This document shows positions 33,585 through 44,346 of a stretch of DNA of 64,000 nt, one piece after another; position 1 is the first letter of the stretch; each line of letters begins with the position of its first letter. Where the stretch lies: positions 1 through 64,000 of the forward strand of contig CACIJG010000001.1 of NCBI GenBank assembly GCA_902586885.1, given 5' to 3'. Position numbers and translations under genes: made by a program. This stretch comes from an uncultured Alphaproteobacteria bacterium. GTDB taxonomy: Bacteria; Pseudomonadota; Alphaproteobacteria; Rhodobacterales; Rhodobacteraceae. Below the pieces are notes generated by a model. That model saw nothing but the letters and a program-made list of their open reading frames with translations. It ran no database searches and had not been told where the DNA came from.

Positions 33585-34701
33585 TTACAGAACTTCCAAT
33601 TAATTTGTAAAATTTTTCAAAAAGGTGTTTGCTATCGTGAGGACCTGGGCTTGCCTCAGGATGGTATTGAACAGAAAATAATTTTCGATCCGGATAATCA
33701 ATACCGCAATTTGAGCCATCAAATAGCGAAATGTGAGTTTCATTTATGGAACTCGGTAATGTATTAGCATCAATAGAGAAACCATGGTTCATTGAAGTGA
33801 TCTCTACTTTTCCCGTTTTTAAGTTTTTTACTGGGTGATTTGCTCCATGATGTCCATGGTTCATTTTTATTGTTTTGGCCCCTAAAGCATGTCCTAATAA
33901 TTGGTGGCCAAGGCAAATACCAAATATAGGTATTTTCGTTTCAAAAATTAATTTCTTTAAAACTTTTTTTGTAAATTTACTTGTAGCGAAAGGATCGCCT
34001 GGACCATTTGATAATAAAACTCCATTGGGTTTTGTATGTATCAACTCTTCAAACGTAGTAGTTGCTGGTAACAAGTCTACTCTTAAATCAAACATGTTTA
34101 AGCATCTCAAAATATTTGATTTCGCGCCAAAATGAAGCACTGCTACCTTAGGGAGAAAGTTCTTAATAGTTCTTTGCGCTGGCATTGCAGTAGTTTTTTT
34201 TATAGAAACCTTTTTGGTTAGATCTTGGTTTATAATTCCCGGCCATAAGCTTAACTTTTTTCTAAGTGCTGGAATGTCATGGGCTCCATCCTTTTTGTAT
34301 TGTATAACTGCCTTACATGCTCCAAATTCTCTTATTTTTTTTGTTATAGATCGGGTGTCTAAGCCATACAAACCAACAATTTTATGTTTTTTTAGCCAGC
34401 TCTCTAGCGAATATTCGCTTCTCCAGTTAGAGGGTTGGGTAGGAATTGTTCTGGTTATAACTCCTTTAGCAACAGGATAATCGGATTCATTGTCTTCATT
34501 ATTAGTTCCGGTATTTCCAATATGTGGAAAAGTAAAGACGATAATTTGTTCAGCGTAAGAGGGATCAGAGATAATCTCTTGATAGCCAGTCATGGCAGTA
34601 TTGAAGCAAAGCTCACCAATTCGTGCACCTTGAAACCCATAACCATGAGCTGGCCATTCAGAACCATCATCTAATATTAATATACCTGTAAATTTTCTCA
34701 T
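33577..34701 (-). CDS. carA: Carbamoyl-phosphate synthase small subunit
   Basis: NTAMTGYQEIISDPSYAEQIIVFTFPHIGNTG; FGICLGHQLLGHALG. Confidence 0.96.
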   Translation of the reverse strand: MRKFTGILILDDGSEWPAHGYGFQGARIGELCFNTAMTGYQEIISDPSYAEQIIVFTFPHIGNTGTNNEDNESDYPVAKGVITRTIPTQPSNWRSEYSLESWLKKHKIVGLYGLDTRSITKKIREFGACKAVIQYKKDGAHDIPALRKKLSLWPGIINQDLTKKVSIKKTTAMPAQRTIKNFLPKVAVLHFGAKSNILRCLNMFDLRVDLLPATTTFEELIHTKPNGVLLSNGPGDPFATSKFTKKVLKKLIFETKIPIFGICLGHQLLGHALGAKTIKMNHGHHGANHPVKNLKTGKVEITSMNHGFSIDANTLPSSINETHISLFDGSNCGIDYPDRKLFSVQYHPEASPGPHDSKHLFEKFYKLIGSSVND

Positions 34702-34849
34702 AAGCTCACTAAATCTTTTTAACGTAGGAGTTTTAAATCAAATTAGATTTAATTCTTTTTCATTGCAAATAAAAGATTAAATTGTTAAAGCAACTGTCGT
34801 ATTAATATATCTAAGGATTTTTACCTTCTGCAAAATTTGGAAAAATTAC

Positions 34850-35305
34850 ATGAGAAATGAATTAAACGAAAATCTTAAAAAAGCAATTAAATCACAAGAT
34901 AAGCCTCGAATATCAACTTTGAGACTAATTAATGCCGCCATTAAGGACAGAGATATAGCTGTGAGATCGGAAGAAAATACTGAAGGCGTGAGTGATCAAG
35001 AAATCCTTGTAATATTGTCAAATATGGTAAAACAACGAAAACATAGTATCACTCAGTATGAAGAAGGTGGTCGTATTGAACTAGCTGAGAGAGAAAGAGA
35101 AGAAATACGAATAATCGAAGATTTTTTACCTGTCCAGTTGACAGAAGAAGAAACACATTTAGAGATTAATAAAATTATAAATGCAAATGAAGATTACAAC
35201 ATTCGAGATATCGGTAAGGTAATGGCAGAACTTAAGAAAAACTTTAATGGAAGAATGGACTTTTCTAAGGCATCATCAGTTGTTAAGGCTTTATTGACTA
35301 AATAA
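34850..35305 (+). CDS. GatB/YqeY domain protein
   Basis: SQDKPRISTLRLINAAIKDRDIA...ILVILSNMVKQRKHSITQYEEGGR. Confidence 0.92.
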   Translation: MRNELNENLKKAIKSQDKPRISTLRLINAAIKDRDIAVRSEENTEGVSDQEILVILSNMVKQRKHSITQYEEGGRIELAEREREEIRIIEDFLPVQLTEEETHLEINKIINANEDYNIRDIGKVMAELKKNFNGRMDFSKASSVVKALLTK

Positions 35306-35315
35306 AGCCTTAACA
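35281..35315. terminator. Perfect 15-bp inverted repeat with 5-nt loop at the end of the yqeY-like gene, possible bidirectional terminator
   Basis: TGTTAAGGCTTTATT-gacta-AATAAAGCCTTAACA between convergent genes; no strong U-tract follows. Confidence 0.55.
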
Positions 35316-35327
35316 TAGTAAAATTAA

Positions 35328-37343
35328 TTATACTAGTAATGGTGCTATCACTAAACTAACTATCGCCATAACATTGATAAGAATGTTCATTGACGGTCCA
35401 GACGTATCTTTCATTGGATCACCGACAGTATCTCCCACAACAGCTGCCTTATGGACTTCAGAGCCTTTTCCTCCTAGGTTGCCCTTTTCAACGTATTTTT
35501 TTGCATTGTCCCAAGCTCCTCCTGCGTTTGCCATCATTAATGCCATCATTACACAACAAATAAGTGCTCCTCCTAACATACCTCCTAGGGCTTTTGGACC
35601 TAGAAAGGGTAAAAAACCTACAATCACTGGAGCTAATACTGCTAGCGCTCCCGGGGCAATCATTTTTCGTAAAGCGGCTTTTGTGGCTATGTCGACGCAC
35701 TTTGCGGTATCTGGCTTTGCCTTTCCCTCTAAGAGACCAGGGATCTCTTTAAATTGACGTCTAATTTCTTTAATCATATCAAATGCTGCATCGCCAACAG
35801 CCGTCATGGTCATTGAACTAACTAAAAATGGAAATATCCCTCCGAGAAACATTCCGGCAAGCACCAAAGGGTCGTTGATTGCTAAAACAAAGTTTTCATC
35901 ATCCATGCTTATTTTTTCAATATATGCGCTGATAAGTGCTAGGGCAGCGAGAGCTGCTGCACTGATAGCAAACCCTTTACCGATTGCAGCGGTAGTATTT
36001 CCTACTTCGTCTAAAGAGTCTGTTATCTCTCTAGTGTCTTTGCCCATTTCAGCCATTTCAGCTATTCCTCCAGCATTATCTGCCACTGGTCCATAAGCGT
36101 CTATAGCCATGGTTATCCCAACGGTACTTAACATTCCAACGGCCGCCATTCCTACTCCATATAGTCCTGCAAAGGCATTAGCAGTGAAAATAATCACAAC
36201 TATTGCCAAAACAGGAATTGCTACTGACTGCATTCCTACAGCTAAGCCTGTAATCATAATGGTCGCGGGCCCAGTATCACCGCCTTCAGCAATCTTCCTA
36301 ACGGGTGCACCCCCTGTGTAATACTCTGTAGTAAGGCCCACTACAATTCCGCCTATTGCTCCTACTAAAACGGCTATCCAAACATTAGAAGAGACGCCAG
36401 AACTTGTAATTGTAAGGTATGCTGCAACAATAAATAAGACAGCCGATCCGATTGTTCCGAAGCGAAGCGCCATTTCAGGACTACTATTTGAAAAAATTCT
36501 AACGGTCAAAATTCCAAGAACAGAGCATATCAACCCAACGGACGCAAGTATTAGTGGCATCATAATAAGTAAATCAACATTTCCGCCTAGAAGATTAACT
36601 GATGCTGCTGACATTGTTGTAGCGAGTATTATGGAGGCTATTATAGACCCACAATAGGACTCAAATATGTCAGAACCCATTCCTGCCACATCACCAACAT
36701 TGTCACCAACATTGTCTGCAATCACTCCAGGGTTTCTGGGGTCATCTTCTGGTATGCCTGCTTCTACTTTTCCTACCAAATCTGCTCCTACATCAGCACT
36801 TTTGGTAAAAATACCACCACCCACTCTTGAAAAAAGAGCCACTGAGGAAGCACCCATAGCGAAACCCTCAATTGCATGTATTTTTTCCATATCCCCAGCA
36901 AAATTATAGAATAGAATTCCTATTCCAAGGAGCCCCATTGCAGCTACAGTTAATCCCATTATGGAACCACCAAAAAAAGCAATATTTAATGCAGCACCTG
37001 CACCTTTTTCACTTGCAGCAACAGCAGTTCGCACATTGGCCTTTGTCGCAGTATACATTCCTATGTAGCCAGCAGATCCTGAGCAAAGAGCCCCAAGGAA
37101 GAAAGCCAAGGCTGTTTCCCACCCAAGGAATTGATAAAGGGCTGCCAGGCAGATAACGCAGAAAATGCTAAGTATTTTATATTCTGCTGCCATGAATACC
37201 ATGGCTCCTAAATGAATTTCGTCTCCAATTTCTTTGACCTTGCCTGAACCTTCATTAGCACCTCTTACCTGTAAGTAAACCAAATAAGAGCAAAATAAAC
37301 CAAAAATGCCAAAGCAAATAGGTATTAGCGGATTAAACAACAT
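35328..37343 (-). CDS. hppA: Membrane-bound ion-translocating pyrophosphatase
   Basis: [37 protein letters not shown] region; [35 protein letters not shown]. Confidence 0.95.
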   Translation of the reverse strand: MLFNPLIPICFGIFGLFCSYLVYLQVRGANEGSGKVKEIGDEIHLGAMVFMAAEYKILSIFCVICLAALYQFLGWETALAFFLGALCSGSAGYIGMYTATKANVRTAVAASEKGAGAALNIAFFGGSIMGLTVAAMGLLGIGILFYNFAGDMEKIHAIEGFAMGASSVALFSRVGGGIFTKSADVGADLVGKVEAGIPEDDPRNPGVIADNVGDNVGDVAGMGSDIFESYCGSIIASIILATTMSAASVNLLGGNVDLLIMMPLILASVGLICSVLGILTVRIFSNSSPEMALRFGTIGSAVLFIVAAYLTITSSGVSSNVWIAVLVGAIGGIVVGLTTEYYTGGAPVRKIAEGGDTGPATIMITGLAVGMQSVAIPVLAIVVIIFTANAFAGLYGVGMAAVGMLSTVGITMAIDAYGPVADNAGGIAEMAEMGKDTREITDSLDEVGNTTAAIGKGFAISAAALAALALISAYIEKISMDDENFVLAINDPLVLAGMFLGGIFPFLVSSMTMTAVGDAAFDMIKEIRRQFKEIPGLLEGKAKPDTAKCVDIATKAALRKMIAPGALAVLAPVIVGFLPFLGPKALGGMLGGALICCVMMALMMANAGGAWDNAKKYVEKGNLGGKGSEVHKAAVVGDTVGDPMKDTSGPSMNILINVMAIVSLVIAPLLV

Positions 37344-37435
37344 TAAACTTTCCTTCTTAAATTTATTCCTTGAAGAGGCAAATAACTAAAAATTGCCGCT
37401 TTGTAAAGTGAAGAAAAGTAAACTAATTCAAATTA

Positions 37436-38539
37436 TCAACCATCAACGCTATTTTTAAGAACAAATTCCTTTATGATTAAATCAAGTTTATTGAAATTGG
37501 TGCTTTGCTCAATGTAGTCAATTATATTGACATAACTCCGCTTCTTGAGCATTTCCAATGATAAACTGAAAAAAGGACAATTTCTTATTTTTCTACCTCC
37601 TATAAGCTGAAACCATCTTCCAGCTGGATCTAGGTTGCAGCTTCCTTTTTCTTCAGTAAAAACCTCCTTTAGCGATAAAACCTCTGTTTTGATTCCGTAG
37701 CGTGTAAATAATTGGACTATCAGGTCTGTGTTTAGAGCAGCGAAAGTTTCAACTTGACCCTTGTCACTGATCATAATTGCTGAAAAATTCTCTGATACTC
37801 CTGAAAAGCTTCTTGGGGTAATGAAGAAAACTTCATCTGGGTAGTCGGTAACGCTTCCACCTCTGGATATGAAGGTTAAAATTGTAGCCTCTGCCAGATT
37901 AGCAACTGGAATATCTCTTCCAGGAAAATACCTGTCTGCTATCGGTTTAGGCATTAGATTGCCAATAACTTTCGGGTCAAAAGCATAATCGTTCTCTAAG
38001 ATTTTTAAGATTTCTTTAAAAGTTAAATTATTAGGCTTTAATTTGTTAGCAGCAAAAGAAACAAAAGTGTCTAACTCCGCATCTAATGCTATTTTGGTTA
38101 TTTCCTGAATTACCGAAAATTCTGCGTTCAGTCTTTCAATTGGAGAACCTTTATACAACGATATCATTTGGCAATCAGGAAGTAGAATTTTTATTTTTGT
38201 TTCAAAATCGCTTAGTGCATCCGGAACTTCGCCTGATAGAGATGCGTAAGTAGCTAGAGAAATCTTCACCGGCTCTTTTGATTTTATTTGATTAAAAAAA
38301 TGTTTTGATTTCATAACAAATAATTGTTCCTCTGATAAAGTAACGTTACCTTCATCATCGACAGGAGGCTCAAAAGGAAGATAGTTTCCATAAATCAATT
38401 GATATAGCAAAGCGATATTATCTTCAGCACACGGCTCATTTCTGTCTTTATCTTCAGGTAATGCTAATGAGAAACTTGAGATAATAATAAAAACGCAAGC
38501 GCAAGCAATGCTTTTAAATTTTTCTATCAAATCATTCAT
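37436..38539 (-). CDS. Hypothetical exported protein
   Basis: ATG at 38539 gives a signal-peptide-like N-terminus (MNDLIEKFKSIACACVFIIISSFSLALPEDKD); no family recognised. Confidence 0.65.
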   Translation of the reverse strand: MNDLIEKFKSIACACVFIIISSFSLALPEDKDRNEPCAEDNIALLYQLIYGNYLPFEPPVDDEGNVTLSEEQLFVMKSKHFFNQIKSKEPVKISLATYASLSGEVPDALSDFETKIKILLPDCQMISLYKGSPIERLNAEFSVIQEITKIALDAELDTFVSFAANKLKPNNLTFKEILKILENDYAFDPKVIGNLMPKPIADRYFPGRDIPVANLAEATILTFISRGGSVTDYPDEVFFITPRSFSGVSENFSAIMISDKGQVETFAALNTDLIVQLFTRYGIKTEVLSLKEVFTEEKGSCNLDPAGRWFQLIGGRKIRNCPFFSLSLEMLKKRSYVNIIDYIEQSTNFNKLDLIIKEFVLKNSVDG

Positions 38540-38606
38540 CTTTCTTAATTGGCAAATCTTTATATTAATGCAAATTTTACGCCATATCTTTTTAAGACAT
38601 GAATTA

Positions 38607-39836
38607 TTAGGCTTTGAATGGCCTATTAAGGAAGTAAAGAAACAAAACACTAAATATAGCTAAAGCGATAAATGGTGTTGCTACTAAGTTTATAAGTTGC
38701 CAGCCTAATTCTGCTGAACTGGAGCTGCAATTCATTAAAAAGCCTGAAACTAAAGATGCCAAAGCAACAAAACCAAAAATACAAAAATCATTTAACCCCT
38801 GAATTTTGCCTTTTTCGAGGAAAGAATGGTTTTTAGTAAGTAGACTTGTAGAGCCTATAAATCCAAAATTCCAGCCTAACCCAACTAAAATCAAAGATAA
38901 GTAGAAGTTTGATAAAGAGTTATTAATTAAAGCTATAATTACTGCGAGTATGAGCAAAAGCATGCCAGACAATATTACTTTTTTTTCTCCAATTTTTTCG
39001 ATAAGTCTTCCTGTAAAAAAAGAAGGCAGATACATAGCCAAAGCATGAGCAGAGACAACACTTGCAGCATCTCCTGCAGTAAAACCACAGCCTACTATTG
39101 CCATGGGCGTCGCAGTCATCACCAAATTCATCAGCCCATAAGTTATCATTGCACACAATATTGAAATTCCAATAATTGGATTTTCTAACATCTGAAATAA
39201 AGATCTGTTTGATGTATCATTATTGACTATGTCAAATTTGTTAACACTACTTTCTGATTCTTCCGTTTTGGGAATATCTAAGAACACAAAAAGAGCTGGG
39301 CCTATCAAGTTTAGTAAAACGATTGCCATGTAAGGGTAAAAAAATGGTACTGGATTATGAATAGTTAAAGAAATTTTTACTATACTTGGACCCAATACTG
39401 CGGCTATGAGCCCTCCTGTAAGAACAAAAGAGATAGCTCTTGCTTTAAATTTTTGTTCACAAGTATCCGCTGCTGCAAATCTATAAAAACCCTGTGACGA
39501 CATATAACTGCCGCAAATGAAAGAACCTAACATAAAAAAACTAAATGATTGATTGTAAATAGCAAAAAGCGATATTAATGACCCCATTAGACCACCAATA
39601 TTGCCAAGAATCAGACCTGTTCTTCTACCGTGATCCTGCATTAATTTTGAGAGTATTGGAGCGCTAGTCATTGAGCCAATGATTAAGAGAGAAATTGGTA
39701 ACGTAGAAAAGCAAATGTTTTGAGAAAGTGACTGTCCAACCAGGCCTCCTAAAATAATGTAAATAGGCATTTGTGACCCAAGAATAGCTTGAGCTATAGA
39801 AAGAATAAGTGCATTTTTAAATGATCTTTTATCCAT
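38607..39836 (-). CDS. MFS transporter
   Basis: About 12 hydrophobic segments; MFS-like loop LSKLMQDHGRRTGLILGNIGG. Confidence 0.8.
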   Translation of the reverse strand: MDKRSFKNALILSIAQAILGSQMPIYIILGGLVGQSLSQNICFSTLPISLLIIGSMTSAPILSKLMQDHGRRTGLILGNIGGLMGSLISLFAIYNQSFSFFMLGSFICGSYMSSQGFYRFAAADTCEQKFKARAISFVLTGGLIAAVLGPSIVKISLTIHNPVPFFYPYMAIVLLNLIGPALFVFLDIPKTEESESSVNKFDIVNNDTSNRSLFQMLENPIIGISILCAMITYGLMNLVMTATPMAIVGCGFTAGDAASVVSAHALAMYLPSFFTGRLIEKIGEKKVILSGMLLLILAVIIALINNSLSNFYLSLILVGLGWNFGFIGSTSLLTKNHSFLEKGKIQGLNDFCIFGFVALASLVSGFLMNCSSSSAELGWQLINLVATPFIALAIFSVLFLYFLNRPFKA

Positions 39837-39839
39837 GGA

Positions 39840-40163
39840 TCATTTGGCTTTTTTAAATAATTTTTCACTTTCTAAAAGGGCTGATTTTGTCTTTATCCCA
39901 CCAGTACCACTATAACCGCCTAAGCCTCCATCCGATCTAACAACCCTGTGACATGGAATTGTGATAGGGAAAGGATTCTTACTGCAGGCATTAGCTACAG
40001 CTCTGAATGACTTTGGCTTTCCAATTGATTTTGCTATCTCTGAGTAGGTAATCGTTTGGCCTGCGGGAATTATAGATATTTGTTTCCAAACTGAAATTTG
40101 AAAACTGGTACCAAAAACATGCTTTCCGTTTATAATATCTTTATTTTTATAGGTGGATGGCAC
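39840..40163 (-). CDS. Methylated-DNA-protein cysteine methyltransferase family, short form
   Basis: GTSFQISVWKQISIIPAGQTITYSEIAKSIGKP...PITIPCHRVVRSDGGLGGYSGTGGIKTKSALLESE with PCHRV active site; only 107 aa. Confidence 0.85.
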   Translation of the reverse strand: MPSTYKNKDIINGKHVFGTSFQISVWKQISIIPAGQTITYSEIAKSIGKPKSFRAVANACSKNPFPITIPCHRVVRSDGGLGGYSGTGGIKTKSALLESEKLFKKAK

Positions 40164-40750
40164 TAATATTCCTCTGTACTAATCAAAGCACCCATTGACC
40201 AGGTTTCCCTCTTTACAAGTTCTCCTGCCTTATCAAATATTTCTAACAATCCGTCTCGAACACCATCCTTTTGGAATCCACTTTCAATTAACTCACCTGT
40301 TTCTAAGTAGAATTGCCAAATACCTTGAAGTTTACCATTTTTGTATTCTTCCTTCGTTCTTATCTTTCCTGACCTGTAATTTAGTTCCCAAATCCCAGTT
40401 TTTTTACCCTTCTCATAATTTTCTGATGACCTCTTATTACCATTGCTGTAATGAGTAACCCAACTGCCTGTTTTTTCCCCCTCTATGTATGAACCTGAGG
40501 CCCTTAACTTCCCATTTTGATGGAAATATTCCCATTTTCCTTCTTTCTTTCCAACTTTTAATTCCCCCTTATTTTCAACAAAACCATTGGCCCAAAAAGT
40601 TTTAACAAGGCCGGACACAGGGTTGCTGGTTTTCTTATAATAATAAATTCTATTTTCTCTCAGCAGATCATTCAAAGATATAAAGTTTTCTAATAAACCT
40701 AAGTTTAAAGAGAAAAGAAATGGCAATATTAATAAACATTTTAATTGCAT
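40163..40750 (-). CDS. MORN/YwqK-like repeat protein
   Basis: Repeats of the type GKKEGKWEYFHQNGKLRASGSYIEGEKTGSWVTHYSNGNKRSSENYEKGKKTGIWELNYRSGK. Confidence 0.8.
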   Translation of the reverse strand: MQLKCLLILPFLFSLNLGLLENFISLNDLLRENRIYYYKKTSNPVSGLVKTFWANGFVENKGELKVGKKEGKWEYFHQNGKLRASGSYIEGEKTGSWVTHYSNGNKRSSENYEKGKKTGIWELNYRSGKIRTKEEYKNGKLQGIWQFYLETGELIESGFQKDGVRDGLLEIFDKAGELVKRETWSMGALISTEEY

Positions 40751-40820
40751 GGCTAATTCTAATATAAAACCTTCTTTACGTTAAAGAATATTTTTTGATA
40801 GTAACATTCCTGGTAAAATT

Positions 40821-42011
40821 TTATGTTGAATTTAATTTAATTTTTAGGTTTTCAAGGCCATGAAAATGATAAATATCTGCGTATTGAGGTTTCTCACTCA
40901 ACCAACTTCTTGGAAACGCTTCAAAGAAGCATTTTATTGCTATATTTATCTCAAGCCTTGCCAATGGAGCACCTATACAAAAGTGTATTCCTGCTCCAAA
41001 GGAATTATTATTTAAAATTTTTCGATCAGGAATAAATTTATCTGGCTGGTCCCATTTTTTTTTATCGTACCCAGAGGCTCCTATAATTAAACCAACTTTT
41101 TCCCCTTTTTTTATCTCGGTATTATTAATTTTAACATTTTCGTAAGCGTACCTAGTAAAAATATGCAGTGGAGGATCAAACCTCAAAATTTCTTCAACAA
41201 CTGACTGGGTATGTTTTTTTAGGAAGTGTTTAGTGTCAATATTTTGCTCTAAAAGGGTCTTAATGCCATTTCCTATTGTGTGCACTGTAGCCTCATGACC
41301 TGCATTTAGGAGTAATATGCAGGTAGAAACCAATTCTTTGAAATTGAGTTTTAATCCGTCTTGTTTGGCATTTAGCAAATGAGTTATTAAATCATTTTCT
41401 GGGGTGGCTTTTCTTTTGTATGCGTAGCCTTCTATATAATTAAAGAAATCTTTTGCTGCCTTATTTGCTATCTTCTCTAGGTTCGGAGAAAGTCTTGCTT
41501 GATACATGGCAACCATTTTATTTGACCAGTCTACCAATTGGTCTGACATTTCTTCTGGAACACCCAATAAATTTGCTATGGTAACTACAGGTACTTTTTT
41601 AGCGTATTCCTCAATTAAATCCACTTCATTAGAGTTCATTTTATTTAAAAGTTTAAAACAAAGTTCTTCTATCTGAGGCTCTAGACTTTTAATATTTTTA
41701 GTTGTAAAAGCTCGAAGTACTAAAGAACGCAATCGCGTATGTCTCGGAGGCTCTAATTCAAGCATGGAATTTTTCTCAATCCTATAAAAATCATTCAAAT
41801 GTTCAGGGGTTGTTTTAACCAGTCCACTTGGAACCTCTCTTCCAAATCTCTTGTCTCGAAAAATTTTATTGATTGTTTCAAAGTCAAAAAAGGCTTTGAA
41901 TTTATAATCTTCCCAAAAACATACTTCATTAAATTCTAAAATTCTCTGATAGAATTCATAAGGATTTTGAACAAACCTTGGGTCGGTAGGAGGTTGCTTT
42001 ATTGCTTTCAT
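40821..42011 (-). CDS. Cytochrome P450
   Basis: Heme-binding FGAGIHFCIGAPLARLE; ExxR-type region EEILRFDPPLHIFTRYAYENV. Confidence 0.93.
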   Translation of the reverse strand: MKAIKQPPTDPRFVQNPYEFYQRILEFNEVCFWEDYKFKAFFDFETINKIFRDKRFGREVPSGLVKTTPEHLNDFYRIEKNSMLELEPPRHTRLRSLVLRAFTTKNIKSLEPQIEELCFKLLNKMNSNEVDLIEEYAKKVPVVTIANLLGVPEEMSDQLVDWSNKMVAMYQARLSPNLEKIANKAAKDFFNYIEGYAYKRKATPENDLITHLLNAKQDGLKLNFKELVSTCILLLNAGHEATVHTIGNGIKTLLEQNIDTKHFLKKHTQSVVEEILRFDPPLHIFTRYAYENVKINNTEIKKGEKVGLIIGASGYDKKKWDQPDKFIPDRKILNNNSFGAGIHFCIGAPLARLEINIAIKCFFEAFPRSWLSEKPQYADIYHFHGLENLKIKLNST

Positions 42012-42108
42012 TAAATTGCTGTTAAAAAATTATTTTTATTTATAATACGTGGGCTTTATTTTTCAAATATTTTGAGTCAAAGTATTTGAAACATAAAGGA
42101 GATAGTTA

Positions 42109-43272
42109 ATGCCTGTAATTAACAGAATAGCAGATTTTTTTAATGATATGCAAGATTGGAGACAGCATATTCACTCAAACCCTGAACTAGGGTTTGAATG
42201 CTACAAGACTGCAGATTTTGTTGTTTCAAAACTGAAGGAGTTTGGCGTAGATGCAATATATACAAAAATAGCAAAGAGTGGCGTGGTCGCAATTATAAAA
42301 GGAAAGTCGCCAGGACAAACCATTGGGTTGAGAGCAGATATGGATGCTCTGCCTCTATCAGAGACAGTTAATCATTCTTACAAGTCAAAGGTTACTGGTG
42401 TAATGCATGCATGTGGGCATGATGGGCATACTGCAATGCTTTTAGGTGCCGCTAAATATCTAACTGAAACCCGAAATTTTTCTGGAAATGTAGCATTAAT
42501 TTTTCAACCAGCAGAAGAAGGAGGAGGGGGTGCAGAGGTGATGTGTAAAGAGGGTATAATGGAAAGATTTGCAATAAATCAGGTCTACGGAATTCATAAT
42601 GACCCAAGCTTGCCATTGGGTTATTTTAAAACTTGTAAAGGCCCGACAATGGCTGCAGCAGATGAATTTTCAATTTTTATTGAAGGAAAAGGGGGCCACG
42701 GTGCTAACCCTGAAGAAACCATCGACCCATTAATGACTGCTGTACAAATAGCGCAAGCTATTCAAACTATTTCTTCTAGAAATTTGTCTGCATTGGACCC
42801 TGTGGTTATTTCTATCACGCAAATACACTCAGGAACTACCCATAACATTGTTCCGAATAATGCTTTTATAAATGGAACCGTTCGTACATTAACAAAAGAA
42901 ACCCAAAAAATAGTAGTAAAAAGGTTGGAGGAAGTTTGTAAGGGCCATTCAATCGTTTTTAAAGGAGACGTTAGGTTGGATTATCAATACGGATACCCTC
43001 CTACGATAAATCATCCAAAAGAGACAGATTTTGCTGCAAGTGTAGCGGCTCAAATAGTTGGGGATGACAAGGTCAATGCCAATGCTGACCCTATAATGGC
43101 TTCAGAAGATTTTTCTTATATGATTGAGAAACGTCCAGGATCTTACTTGGCTGTAGGTCAAGGAGTGGGTCCATCTTTACATAATCCGCAATATGATTTT
43201 AATGATGACTTATCTCCTATAGGGGCAAGTTTTTTAGCGAAATTAGTAGAAACCGCTCAGCCTATAAAGTAA
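42109..43272 (+). CDS. M20 family amidohydrolase (hippurate hydrolase-like)
   Basis: WRQHIHSNPELGFE; GLRADMDALPL; MHACGHDGHTAMLLGAAKYL; FQPAEEGGGGAEVM. Confidence 0.93.
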   Translation: MPVINRIADFFNDMQDWRQHIHSNPELGFECYKTADFVVSKLKEFGVDAIYTKIAKSGVVAIIKGKSPGQTIGLRADMDALPLSETVNHSYKSKVTGVMHACGHDGHTAMLLGAAKYLTETRNFSGNVALIFQPAEEGGGGAEVMCKEGIMERFAINQVYGIHNDPSLPLGYFKTCKGPTMAAADEFSIFIEGKGGHGANPEETIDPLMTAVQIAQAIQTISSRNLSALDPVVISITQIHSGTTHNIVPNNAFINGTVRTLTKETQKIVVKRLEEVCKGHSIVFKGDVRLDYQYGYPPTINHPKETDFAASVAAQIVGDDKVNANADPIMASEDFSYMIEKRPGSYLAVGQGVGPSLHNPQYDFNDDLSPIGASFLAKLVETAQPIK

Positions 43273-43314
43273 AAAAATTTAAAACCAAAAAAGGGAAATC
43301 GGGCGTTTTAGACT

Positions 43315-43863
43315 TTAAAAAGATGACCCGGGCTTCTTAAGAAAACTTAATTCTTCTTCTGTAGACAGTCTGCCTAAAATATTGTTTCTATGGGGGAATC
43401 TTCCAAATTTCTTAATAATTTTTTGATGTTTCAATGCAAAGTTATAGGTGTGATTTGAGGTATATTGTTTGAATAAAGGAAGAGCTTGATCTTGAATATT
43501 AAGATTTTCACTATGCATCATTGGGATTAGCATAAAGTGACACCACTCTTGGGGTGAAAGACTTAGATAATTTTCTTGAACACATTTGGAACTGATCTGC
43601 AGTGCTTTTTTGTCACCGGCGAATGACTTTTTATCTTCTCTATATATGTTTCTAGTGAATTGATCCAACAAAAGTATCAATGCTAGGGAGCCTTCAGGGT
43701 TGGTTGCCCATAAATCCAATACATTGTTCAATGCTTGCTCTATTAAATTTTTAAACCTAGTTCTAATTGTATTGTCGAAATGATCGTTTTTCTTGAACCA
43801 GTCTTTTGGTTCGCATTCGTCAAACCAAAAAGTTAAAACGCTCTTTATATCCTTATATGACAT
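43315..43863 (-). CDS. DUF924 family protein
   Basis: VLTFWFDE...SLALILLLDQFTRNIYREDKKSFAGDKKAL pattern. Confidence 0.85.
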   Translation of the reverse strand: MSYKDIKSVLTFWFDECEPKDWFKKNDHFDNTIRTRFKNLIEQALNNVLDLWATNPEGSLALILLLDQFTRNIYREDKKSFAGDKKALQISSKCVQENYLSLSPQEWCHFMLIPMMHSENLNIQDQALPLFKQYTSNHTYNFALKHQKIIKKFGRFPHRNNILGRLSTEEELSFLKKPGSSF

Positions 43864-43998
43864 TTACCCAGCATTCTTACTGTAATATAGCCAAATCGGT
43901 ATGAGAATTAAATGAATAAATACAACTACAGCCATCATAATCCATATAATTTCTCTTTTGTTACGTAAATATTATCCCAATGAGCGAAACTATCTTTT

Positions 43999-44346
43999 CT
44001 ATTTGACATCTAACCAACTTGGTAAAATATGAGTGTTATTTTGATCTAAAACTAAAGTGAATTCTCTAGTGACTTCTGCTATTGGTAAGACACCGTAAAG
44101 ATGGGGAAAAAAATTATCATTTCTACTTTTTTCCCAATTTATCTGCAATTTATCGGTCTTTATTTCAAGCAAAACTAAACCTTCTTTCCCTTTAAAATGA
44201 ATCTTAGCTGTTTCATGAACTTGATCGCCGGAGGACAAGTGAATGTAGCCATCTCTTTTATCAATTTTAGAACCCAAAAAGACTGTCATCTTTTTCGCTT
44301 CGCTCCACTCATCTTTTGAGCATATTTTATAGATTTTTTTTATCAT
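43999..44346 (-). CDS. DUF952 family protein
   Basis: IYKICSKDEWSEAKK...DGYIHLSSGDQVHETAKIHF...FPHLYGVLPIAEV. Confidence 0.85.
   Translation of the reverse strand: MIKKIYKICSKDEWSEAKKMTVFLGSKIDKRDGYIHLSSGDQVHETAKIHFKGKEGLVLLEIKTDKLQINWEKSRNDNFFPHLYGVLPIAEVTREFTLVLDQNNTHILPSWLDVK

Noticed and set aside
35374-37156. Multiple plus-strand ORFs opposite hppA
   Set aside because: They are antisense shadows of the strongly supported membrane pyrophosphatase gene, with low-complexity Pro/Ala/Ser/Ile-rich translations.
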